Shown here in pieces: positions 14,894 through 21,301 of a DNA stretch of 21,301 nt (the first letter of the stretch is position 1; each line of letters begins with the position of its first letter). This DNA is from Campylobacteraceae bacterium (GTDB lineage Bacteria > Campylobacterota > Campylobacteria > Campylobacterales > Sulfurovaceae). The stretch spans positions 1 to 21,301 of the forward strand of contig JALWMN010000076.1 in the NCBI GenBank assembly GCA_027083895.1, written 5' to 3'. Both the position numbers and the translations under genes were made by a program. Under the pieces are notes generated by a model that saw nothing but the letters and a program-made list of their open reading frames with translations, did no database searches and was not told where the DNA came from.

Positions 14894-14951
14894 AAATAAT
14901 ACCATTTTACCGTACTTTTTAAAATTTTATGCTGAATTTATGGTATTATTT
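14894..14951. repeat. perfect 12-bp inverted repeat in the divergent hemH spacer
   Basis: AAATAATACCAT at 14894-14905 and its exact complement ATGGTATTATTT at 14940-14951, with 34 bases between and a centre-to-centre distance of 46 bp. Flanks differ, so the match ends sharply. No T run follows on either strand, so it is not a terminator. The whole gap 14857-15169 has no gene that I can see. Confidence 0.6.
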
Positions 14952-15078
14952 GACATAAAAAATCCACTCTCTCTTATTTAACTTTTTCGAAACCCTTGCA
15001 CCTCTCCTAAAGCTATTTTTGATACTATATTGTAACGGTATTTTGGAGTGAATAGTAAAAATATTTCTTTTTTAAAAC

Positions 15079-15107
15079 TGTAATCACAAGTAAGAGATTA
15101 CATTTTT
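15079..15107 (+). promoter_or_regulatory. terminator-like hairpin in the hemH leader
   Basis: TGTAATC and GATTACA flank a ten-base loop and are followed directly by TTTTT, 63 bases before the hemH start. If hemH transcription begins upstream, this could act as an attenuator. A seven-pair AT-rich stem is weak. Confidence 0.35.
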
Positions 15108-15169
15108 ATAGAAGATCTCTATTTACTCAAAAGATTCTATCTCTTCTGTAAGTAAAAAGGAGTTTGAAG

Positions 15170-16111
15170 ATGAAACAGGCTATTTTGCTGCTAAATATGG
15201 GTGGTCCAAGCAATATTGGAGAGGTTGAGATCTTCTTAAAAAATATGTTTGCAGACCCAAATATTATTCGAACTAATAGACTCTTTCGCAAAATTATAGG
15301 CTCAATTATAGTCAAAAAGAGACTCCATGAGGCAAGAGAGAACTATAATCTTATTGGTGGTAAATCCCCACTTCTTGATATCACAAATGAATTAGCAAAA
15401 AAAATTGAGCAAAAAAGTGGTATAACTTGTCTTCCAGCAATGCGATATGTGCCTCCTTTTGCCACAGATGTTCTCAAAAAACTTCAAAAAGATGGCATAG
15501 AGAAGATCACCCTTCTTCCAATGTATCCCCACTACTCAACAACTACTACAAAATCATCAATCGATGATGTTATTAAGAGTTGTAAAACACTTAATTACAA
15601 TCCAACAATAAAAGTTACAAAGAGTTACTACAACAACGATACCTTTATCTCTATTCAAGCACAACTAATTATTGATGCACTCCAATCAAAAGATCCAAGT
15701 GGTATGAAGCTCATTATATCTGCTCACGGTTTACCTCTTTCGATCATCAAAGCTGGCGATCCATATCAAAAGCAGATAGAAGAGAATAGCAGACTCCTCC
15801 AAAAAAAACTTAAACAACTTGGTATAAACTTTAAAGAGGTAGAACTTGCCTACCAATCTAAAGTAGGAAGAGGAAGGTGGCTTGAACCAAATTTAAGTGA
15901 TATCCTCCGAAACCCTACCAACCTTGATGTACTCCTCTTTCCCATCTCATTTACAATCGACAACTCCGAAACCGTCTATGAACTCGATATAGAACATCGT
16001 GAAATTGCAAAAAAGATAGGGTATAACTCCTACCGCGTAAGCAAATGCCCAAATAGTGACGATGCTTTTGCCAACTTCCTTATAGAGTTAGCACAAATTA
16101 ATGACTCATAA
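15170..16111 (+). CDS. hemH: ferrochelatase
   Basis: Inserts ferrous iron into protoporphyrin IX, the last step of protoheme synthesis. From this ATG it has 313 residues, normal for bacterial HemH. N-terminal LLLNMGGPSNIGEVEIFLKN, MRYVPPF at 91-97, LLPMYPHYSTTTT at 115-127, the metal-site His186 in SAHGLPL, and Glu268 in DNSETVYELDIEH are all as in the family. AAGGAG is seven bases before the ATG at 15170; a TTG two codons upstream is too close to it. The presence of protoheme synthesis fits a cytochrome-using organism. It stands alone on the plus strand. Confidence 0.95.
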   Translation: MKQAILLLNMGGPSNIGEVEIFLKNMFADPNIIRTNRLFRKIIGSIIVKKRLHEARENYNLIGGKSPLLDITNELAKKIEQKSGITCLPAMRYVPPFATDVLKKLQKDGIEKITLLPMYPHYSTTTTKSSIDDVIKSCKTLNYNPTIKVTKSYYNNDTFISIQAQLIIDALQSKDPSGMKLIISAHGLPLSIIKAGDPYQKQIEENSRLLQKKLKQLGINFKEVELAYQSKVGRGRWLEPNLSDILRNPTNLDVLLFPISFTIDNSETVYELDIEHREIAKKIGYNSYRVSKCPNSDDAFANFLIELAQINDS

Positions 16112-16134
16112 CCTCTAACAGTTAACTTCCTCTT

Positions 16135-17016
16135 TTAAAGTAGTAATCTAAGGTTATAGAATCGATACTTTTGAGAATAGAGCCCTAAGAGTCTACCTCG
16201 TTTATACTTATACTTTAAACCCCTTTTAAAGAGGTGTAATTTTCTTAATTTATGTCGCAATGCAAATTTGCTTGCTTTGTTGTGTCTTGCCTGATACTTT
16301 ACCTGCTTTGCTCTCTTGATAATTTGCACCATCCACTTAATTCTTTTTAACTTCTCTAGTTTTCTTTTGTAGCTATATTTTTTGCTAGCTAAAACATACT
16401 TTTTATATCTATAGTTTCTGCGTAGCATGCTATTGAGTCTCTTAAATGAGTATTTTGCATAACGATCAATTAACTTTTTGCGAACTGTAACATAGTCACT
16501 CTGCTTACTACTCTTTTTCATTGCATAGTAATCTCTAAAGCGTCTATGGACTCTTGCAACTCTTCGTGGAGCTTTCCCTTTAATAATTACACGTGTTCCA
16601 ACTGTTGCCCACTCATAAAGTTTTTTTGCAAACCCCTTCGCAACACGGATACATCCATGAGAGGCTGGATAGTTTGGTGTATACCCTTCATGCAAAGCAA
16701 TACCAGACCAGGTAATCCGTAACATATAAGGCATCTTTGCCCCACCCCTCTCTTCTACCTTTTTTCCATTCTTAATAACTACTTTTTTAGGCCACTCATT
16801 TGAGATGTGATCTCTCTCTTTTTGCAATACTCTAAAGCGACCTGTAGGTGTCCTAAACTCTCTTTTACCCGAAGAGATCCATCCACTATATATTAATTTT
16901 CCATCCTCATAAGCATACGCCTCTTGTTTGGTTAAATCGACTACAATCTTTTTTTGTGCACTTGCTAAAAGTGTTAATGCAAATAGAGCTATTAATATTC
17001 TTATCAATATTTTCAT
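16135..17016 (-). CDS. L,D-transpeptidase (YkuD) with polycationic C-terminal tail
   Basis: Periplasmic peptidoglycan enzyme. From the ATG at 17016 (293 residues) there is a signal peptide to about residue 20 (ILIALFALTLLASAQ), a YkuD domain to about 148, and the catalytic motif HEGYTPNYPASHGCIRV with His120 and Cys122. YkuD enzymes form 3-3 crosslinks or attach or trim peptide stems. The remaining 145 residues are extremely basic: by hand count the last 135 hold about 47 Lys/Arg, 16 Tyr and only 4 Asp/Glu. I know no family for the tail. AGAGG lies six bases before the ATG; the TTG two codons upstream is less likely. It is convergent with hemH, with 23 bp between stops and no visible terminator. 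Confidence 0.9.
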   Translation of the reverse strand: MKILIRILIALFALTLLASAQKKIVVDLTKQEAYAYEDGKLIYSGWISSGKREFRTPTGRFRVLQKERDHISNEWPKKVVIKNGKKVEERGGAKMPYMLRITWSGIALHEGYTPNYPASHGCIRVAKGFAKKLYEWATVGTRVIIKGKAPRRVARVHRRFRDYYAMKKSSKQSDYVTVRKKLIDRYAKYSFKRLNSMLRRNYRYKKYVLASKKYSYKRKLEKLKRIKWMVQIIKRAKQVKYQARHNKASKFALRHKLRKLHLFKRGLKYKYKRGRLLGLYSQKYRFYNLRLLL

Positions 17017-17039
17017 TATCAACCTCTTTTTTTATTGAT

Positions 17040-17048
17040 AATATAACA
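17040..17048 (-). promoter_or_regulatory. extended -10 promoter of the L,D-transpeptidase gene
   Basis: TGTTATATT on the minus strand, giving a start about 7 bases downstream and a short leader with AGAGG before the ATG. Two TTTGACAT copies lie upstream (plus-strand ATGTCAAA at 17056-17063 and 17074-17081), 18 bases apart, but neither has -35 spacing. They could be regulator sites. Confidence 0.45.
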
Positions 17049-17135
17049 TATTGAAATGTCAAAGTTATGGTATATGTCAAAATAGAATAATTTTTATCTA
17101 AATTTATTTTAAATTATGAAGAAGCTTTCAAGTGG

Positions 17136-19502
17136 TTATGTAAGATCTATTACTCTTTCAAACATCTCTTTTATTTCACGATCGTGGGAGATTAAAAAGA
17201 TCTCTCTATAGTGTTGTGAAATTTTATAAAAACTCTGCATTATTGCATATCGACGCTCCTCATCTTGAGAGCCAAAGACCTCATCAAATGCTAAAAAACC
17301 AATTGAACTATGGGAACTTAACTCATTGAGTGTTTTTGATATTGCTATTCGTAAAACCAAATTTGCTAAATCAACCTCTCCTCCACTAAAACGTGCAAGA
17401 GGGTAACGTTGCCCCTCATCATAGATATAAAAATCAAACTCCTCATCAACCTCAATATATTGGTAGCGACCATTTGTAATCTCAAAAAAGAGTTCACTTG
17501 CAATCTGACTAATACGGGGAGTTACTTTCGAGTTAATCGCACTCTTAAAGCTAGCAAGATAGGTTTTGAGCTTCTCTAAATCGTCTCTCTTTAATACTCG
17601 CTGCTCTAAAGCTATACTCTTTTTACGATTCTCCTCAAGCTTCTCAATATAGCTACTGATTGCAGCATTGATCTTTGCTTGCAACACTACTAACTTTTGT
17701 TGCTCACTATAGATCTTCTCTTTTTCTAACTGCAGATTTTTAAAACTCTTTATAAGATCCTCCTCTATCGCCTTAGAGTATTTATGCTCTTGTAGCTCTC
17801 TTTGCGTATTTGCTACTATTAACTCTTGCTCCTTGATTTTACGCCTTAACTCTTGGATTCTCTCTAATAGATTTGGAATCTCACTAATAAGTTGCTCTAA
17901 CCCTATCATCTTTTTATAGAGTGGCTCTTTGGCTTCCAACTCTTTTTGGAGTACTCTATGAGCAGTTGCATCATACACCACGCTTGCTAACTGCTCTAAC
18001 TCTTGCTTATTGGCTAACCCTTGCTTCTTAATTGCATTATAACTCTCTTCCCTCTTTAGAAGTTGCTGCTGGGTAGTTTTTATAAAAACCTCTACCTGAT
18101 CCATCTTTTGCACTATTCGCTCAAGTTTCAAAAGCTTCTCTTTTGCCTCGATAAGTTTCTTCTCTATAGCTTGAACCTCACTATGAGCTTGTGCTAACTG
18201 CTCTTGCGTGTAGGTAGTAATTGTTTGTGTAAGATCAGATACGACACTCTCATACTCATTTAGTAATGGACGGGTACAGGTAGGGCAATTTGCCTCTTTA
18301 CCAAGTCTCCTTATCCCCTCAAGCTGCTTTTTAGTACTCTCTATAATTGTTTGGGCTTTCGTTCTTTTAGCCTCCGCACGCTTTAACTCTGACTCTAAGC
18401 TCTCATACCATCTTTTATACTCACTATAAGCCTTTGTATACTTCTCTTTATTTGAGAGCTTCTCTTGGTTCTCTTTAAGTGCAACTTGTAGCTCCTTCAT
18501 TTCGCTTTGCAACGCTTTGAGTTGGCTTCGCAACTGCACTTGCTCTTTTAAGAGCCCCTCTTTTTTTAGCTGCAACTCTTTTTGCTTTTGGAGTTTTGCA
18601 ATCTTATCTTTAAGGGCTTCATACTCCTTAAAAACTCCTCTATTGGCTTCAAAAAATGCTTTACTCTCTTGCCTCTTTGCAAGCTCTTTTGTTAACTTCT
18701 CTTGCTCTTTATAAAACTGTTCCAGTTTCGTTTGAGCAATGGCAACAACCGACTCTTTTGCCTTATAATCCTCTTTTAGCCTCCTTATCTCCTCTAATTT
18801 TGCATCTAGATCCTCTAGACTCTTTTGTGATTTCGTTAAATCACTCTCTACCCCCTTAAGCTGCTTAGAAATATCCTTTAACTCCTCCTCTTTTTTAACA
18901 ATTTGCTTATTTAACAAAGCTATCTCCTCTTTGTTTAAGAGGTGCTCTTTTGATATCTTAATCTCTCTATTGAGATCACGAAGTTTGCTTATAATTAGCT
19001 TCTCTACTCTATCGACTCGCTCCAATCCTAAGAGTTTACGAATAATCTTTTTTCGCTCATCACTCTTTAACTGACTAAGAGCTGTAAGCTCCTTTTGTGA
19101 TGCAAAAACAGTATTTACAAAGGCCTCTTTACTCATACCAAGAAGCTTTACAATACTCTCATTGACACCCTTTACAGAGCTTGCAATTAACTCATCTGCT
19201 TGGTAGAGTTCAGCTTTAGCTGTTAGGGCTCTCCCCTTTAGGGCTCGCTCAATCTTATACTCTTTATCATCAATTGTAAAGTAGAGTACTACCAAAACCT
19301 CCTCTTTGACATCAGCTTTGCAATACTTAATACTCTCTTTATTTTGCTTTGTCTCCCCATAAAGTGCAAAGATAATTGCTTCAAATATTGTCGATTTCCC
19401 TGCACCATTTTTCCCAATGATTCCAGTTAAACCGTAGCTAAACTCAAACTCTCTTTCTCTGTATCGTTTAAAGTTTTTAAGATAGAGTCTATTAAGAGTC
19501 AC
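17136..19502 (-). CDS. sbcC: SbcC/Rad50-family SMC-like ATPase of the SbcCD nuclease
   Basis: ATPase subunit of the SbcCD (Mre11-Rad50) complex that processes DNA ends and hairpins. Of 788 residues, the N-terminal ATPase half has Walker A GKNGAGKS at 30-37 and the C-terminal half has signature FSGGE at 705-709, Walker B FLAFDE at 736-741, D-loop GSQDEERR and H-loop His773. Between them are two long coiled-coil arms with the zinc hook CPTC at 406-409 at the tip. It is shorter than E. coli SbcC and closer in length to archaeal Rad50. The GTG start overlaps the sbcD stop by 11 bp and has GAGGAG seven bases ahead, so the subunits are translationally coupled. Confidence 0.95.
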   Translation of the reverse strand: MTLNRLYLKNFKRYREREFEFSYGLTGIIGKNGAGKSTIFEAIIFALYGETKQNKESIKYCKADVKEEVLVVLYFTIDDKEYKIERALKGRALTAKAELYQADELIASSVKGVNESIVKLLGMSKEAFVNTVFASQKELTALSQLKSDERKKIIRKLLGLERVDRVEKLIISKLRDLNREIKISKEHLLNKEEIALLNKQIVKKEEELKDISKQLKGVESDLTKSQKSLEDLDAKLEEIRRLKEDYKAKESVVAIAQTKLEQFYKEQEKLTKELAKRQESKAFFEANRGVFKEYEALKDKIAKLQKQKELQLKKEGLLKEQVQLRSQLKALQSEMKELQVALKENQEKLSNKEKYTKAYSEYKRWYESLESELKRAEAKRTKAQTIIESTKKQLEGIRRLGKEANCPTCTRPLLNEYESVVSDLTQTITTYTQEQLAQAHSEVQAIEKKLIEAKEKLLKLERIVQKMDQVEVFIKTTQQQLLKREESYNAIKKQGLANKQELEQLASVVYDATAHRVLQKELEAKEPLYKKMIGLEQLISEIPNLLERIQELRRKIKEQELIVANTQRELQEHKYSKAIEEDLIKSFKNLQLEKEKIYSEQQKLVVLQAKINAAISSYIEKLEENRKKSIALEQRVLKRDDLEKLKTYLASFKSAINSKVTPRISQIASELFFEITNGRYQYIEVDEEFDFYIYDEGQRYPLARFSGGEVDLANLVLRIAISKTLNELSSHSSIGFLAFDEVFGSQDEERRYAIMQSFYKISQHYREIFLISHDREIKEMFERVIDLT

Positions 19503-20607
19503 TGCTACTCTCCTCTATCTCAAAAAAGAGCTCTTTTGCTCTCTCTATTAGCCGCTTACTCTCCTCTTGAGTAGCACTTTGGCTCTTAATATGCTCATAA
19601 AAGTAACTCTCAAGTGTTAAAGATTCAACACCCTCTATACTTTTTTGCTTCCTCTCTTTAAACTCCCTCTTTACTTTTACATAAGCAGCATTCTCAAAAA
19701 AAGATTCAATATAGGAGTTGTCAATCTCAATTGACTGAGAAATCTCAAGATTCTTGAGAGTAACTTGAACAATCGCCTCTTTACACTCCTTTTTATCTAT
19801 CTCTCTAAGCCCTCTATCTAGGCTATTTGCATCGATTTCAAATTCGACAAATGAGCGTAAATTTATTTGACAATGCTTTACCTCTAGGTTGTCATTTAGA
19901 TTGACAACCACATACCCTTTATTGGCTCTTCTATCACTGCTACTTGTTCGCTCAGAAGAACCAGCATAGTATACGTTTTGGAACTTCCTAACTCTCCCAA
20001 AGCCATGCCAATGCCCAAGAGCAACATAATCAAACATTCCAAAGAGATACTCTTTTGCCTTAGGGTAGACCCACTCTCCAAACTCCTGCATTAGATAGTG
20101 TGCACCAACACTGCAATGCATCAGCAAAACTCTTTTTTTATTCAGATCCAAAGCCTCTTCGACTCGCTCTAACTCCTTAAGTGTCTGCTCTTGGCTATTT
20201 ATGTGCGGCAAAGCAAAAAAATCGATATCTTTAAAACGAAAGATTTCCCCATGTTGTTTATAGGCAACTGAGATATTCTCAAAATTTTCAAAAATTTTTA
20301 AAATTGGAGCAAGTGCTTTTGTCTTTGGTGTTTCATGGTTACCAGCAATTAAGATCAGTGGAATCTTTGCAGCTCTTAATCTATTAAACTGCTCAAGAGC
20401 AACACTAATTGCACGGTTTGTAGGCGAAGGTCGATGAAAGAGATCCCCTGTATGGAGCACAAAATCGGGCTTCTCTTTTAAAATTGCATCGATGATATCG
20501 CTAAAGGCTCTATAGAAATCCTCTTCTCGCAAATTGATACCACTTTTTCCTACTACATCTAAATCGCTAAAACCTAAATGGGTATCTGAGAAGTGGATTA
20601 TCTTCAT
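19492..20607 (-). CDS. sbcD: SbcD/Mre11-family nuclease subunit
   Basis: Metallophosphoesterase nuclease, 371 residues. Manganese-site motifs are in order: Asp8-x-His10 in FSDTHLG, Asp55 in HTGDLFHRP, Asn90-His91 in AGNHETP, His164 in LLMHCSVG, and His199/His201 in ALGHWHGFG. The capping and C-terminal helices from about 260 onward, which contact the ATPase coiled coil, are present. ATG at 20607 follows AAGGA. It overlaps sbcC downstream and is eight bases after the membrane-protein gene, so the three probably share a transcript. Confidence 0.95.
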   Translation of the reverse strand: MKIIHFSDTHLGFSDLDVVGKSGINLREEDFYRAFSDIIDAILKEKPDFVLHTGDLFHRPSPTNRAISVALEQFNRLRAAKIPLILIAGNHETPKTKALAPILKIFENFENISVAYKQHGEIFRFKDIDFFALPHINSQEQTLKELERVEEALDLNKKRVLLMHCSVGAHYLMQEFGEWVYPKAKEYLFGMFDYVALGHWHGFGRVRKFQNVYYAGSSERTSSSDRRANKGYVVVNLNDNLEVKHCQINLRSFVEFEIDANSLDRGLREIDKKECKEAIVQVTLKNLEISQSIEIDNSYIESFFENAAYVKVKREFKERKQKSIEGVESLTLESYFYEHIKSQSATQEESKRLIERAKELFFEIEESSSDS

Positions 20608-20615
20608 AAAAATCC

Positions 20616-21301
20616 TTACATGCTAAAGTAGAGTGGTTTATATTGGGTAATTATAGCAGTTAAAGTTAAGGCCAAAAACAGAACGAAAAAATATTTACGC
20701 CAATGAAGCACTTTAATCTCTCGAAAGAGTGGCAGAGTAAGTGCCATAACCAAAAAGAGTGCAATAAAGTTATGCCACAAACGCACCCCAATAACATAAT
20801 CTAAACCAACACTTACTAATGCAACCAAAAATCCAAAGAGTAGCTGCTGCCCTACTTTAGCTGGTGTTGTTATTGGGTCTGTGAGCATAAAGAGTATATA
20901 GACAACAAAAGAGCTAGCGTAGAGTGAATCGATAAAGTGCTCTAGCGTCCAAGCAGGATCACTTTTGCCAATGAGAAGATATGTTAAAGAGAGATAGCTT
21001 AATAAAAAGCTGAGTGAAATCACATATCGATTAACTCGCACTAAAATTAGTGCCCCAAGAACTAAAACGGTATAGAATACAAAGCTCTCTCTTCCTAGCT
21101 GCCCTACAATTGGCAAAGCTTTAGGGTAGAAGAGTGCAAGTGCAATGAGTAGAGCAAAGTTTGAGGGGTTAAAAATATGCACTCCACCTATCTTGAGATA
21201 TCGCTTCTGGATAATTGCTGCAGCTATTGCAATAAAGGGGATATACCAAGCTAGCCAGCCAAGCATCAATACAACACCCAATGCTGTGATTGCCGCAGAG
21301 T
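20616..21301 (-). CDS. RnfD/NqrB-like multi-spanning membrane protein (5' end beyond window)
   Basis: The frame stays open to the window edge: codons upstream of the internal TTG at 21281 read on as SAAITA, so the start lies outside. About 228 residues are visible, with six to eight hydrophobic segments. The segment KIGGVHIFNPSNFALL and, later, MLTDPITTP are hallmarks of the RnfD/NqrB-related membrane family, subunits or relatives of flavin-dependent ion-pumping redox complexes. No SGAT-type FMN attachment motif is visible in this part. Whether it belongs to an Rnf/Nqr-like system depends on genes outside the window. It precedes sbcD by eight bases. Confidence 0.75.
   Translation of the reverse strand, partial: SAAITALGVVLMLGWLAWYIPFIAIAAAIIQKRYLKIGGVHIFNPSNFALLIALALFYPKALPIVGQLGRESFVFYTVLVLGALILVRVNRYVISLSFLLSYLSLTYLLIGKSDPAWTLEHFIDSLYASSFVVYILFMLTDPITTPAKVGQQLLFGFLVALVSVGLDYVIGVRLWHNFIALFLVMALTLPLFREIKVLHWRKYFFVLFLALTLTAIITQYKPLYFSM

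Noticed and set aside
16112..16134. Terminator between convergent hemH and the L,D-transpeptidase gene
   Set aside because: Only a four-base palindrome (TAAC-A-GTTA) is present with no T run; not enough for an intrinsic terminator on either strand.
17136..19502. Strong pyrimidine bias (CTCTTT runs) on the plus strand, and plus-strand open frames at 18517-18714 and 18656-18859
   Set aside because: Both are by-products of Lys/Glu codons (AAA/GAG) in the SbcC coiled coil read on the other strand; not a separate element or genes.
1..21301. Mobile element, CRISPR array, toxin-antitoxin or defence system
   Set aside because: No transposase, integrase, regularly spaced repeats, restriction enzyme, or small coupled toxin-antitoxin pair is visible; gene content is housekeeping and envelope biosynthesis. 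SbcCD is a general repair complex.

Overview
The window looks like ordinary chromosome of an AT-rich Campylobacterota (epsilonproteobacterial) species, probably a free-living or vent-type lineage. The reasons are the AT-rich spacers, frequent GTG and TTG starts, TATAAT-type promoters that mostly lack a -35 box, short-form Pgi and GalU proteins of the kind found in this phylum, and a coiled-coil HTH protein resembling a family known from it. I cannot name the genus. No phage, plasmid, transposase, CRISPR array or defence island is visible.

Region 1 (1-7668, minus strand) is a sugar-nucleotide operon followed upstream by two small genes. In transcription order it runs manB/algC, pgi, galU, ugd, a UDP-glucuronate 4-epimerase, and a TviB/WbpO-type UDP-HexNAc dehydrogenase cut by the window edge. 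The genes overlap or nearly abut. Together they encode every step from fructose-6-P through glucose-6-P, glucose-1-P, UDP-Glc and UDP-GlcA to UDP-GalA, plus an aminouronic-acid branch for surface polysaccharide. Upstream lie a YqiA-like esterase and a YqaA/DedA-like membrane protein whose mRNA may be leaderless.

Region 2 (7750-9000, plus strand) starts with a textbook promoter driving five tRNA genes: Pro-TGG, His-GTG, Arg-TCG, Arg-TCT and Leu-TAG. About 430 bp of AT-rich, repeat-bearing DNA follows. It contains an extended -10 promoter with an 18-bp dyad across the predicted start site, and it leads into an unrecognised 94-residue three-helix membrane protein.

Region 3 (9033-13924) has folE on the minus strand, divergent from a tightly coupled plus-strand operon: BAX-inhibitor/YccA-like protein, stand-alone ThiD2 HMP-P kinase, TYW1-like radical SAM protein and carbon-nitrogen hydrolase. 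Next come pcm (protein L-isoaspartyl methyltransferase) and an HTH/coiled-coil protein. The spacer before pcm holds several inverted repeats, one of which could mask its ribosome binding site.

Region 4 (13921-17016) has a TPR-like helical protein (minus), a 313-bp divergent regulatory spacer with a perfect 12-bp inverted repeat, hemH (ferrochelatase, plus), and a secreted L,D-transpeptidase (minus) with an extraordinary Lys/Arg/Tyr-rich C-terminal tail.

Region 5 (17136-21301, minus) is an RnfD/NqrB-like membrane protein (cut by the edge), then sbcD (Mre11) and sbcC (Rad50), all closely spaced.

I find no convincing complete undescribed system. The most unusual items are the polycationic transpeptidase tail, the regulatory architecture before the 94-residue membrane protein, and the radical SAM/nitrilase pair linked to ThiD2.
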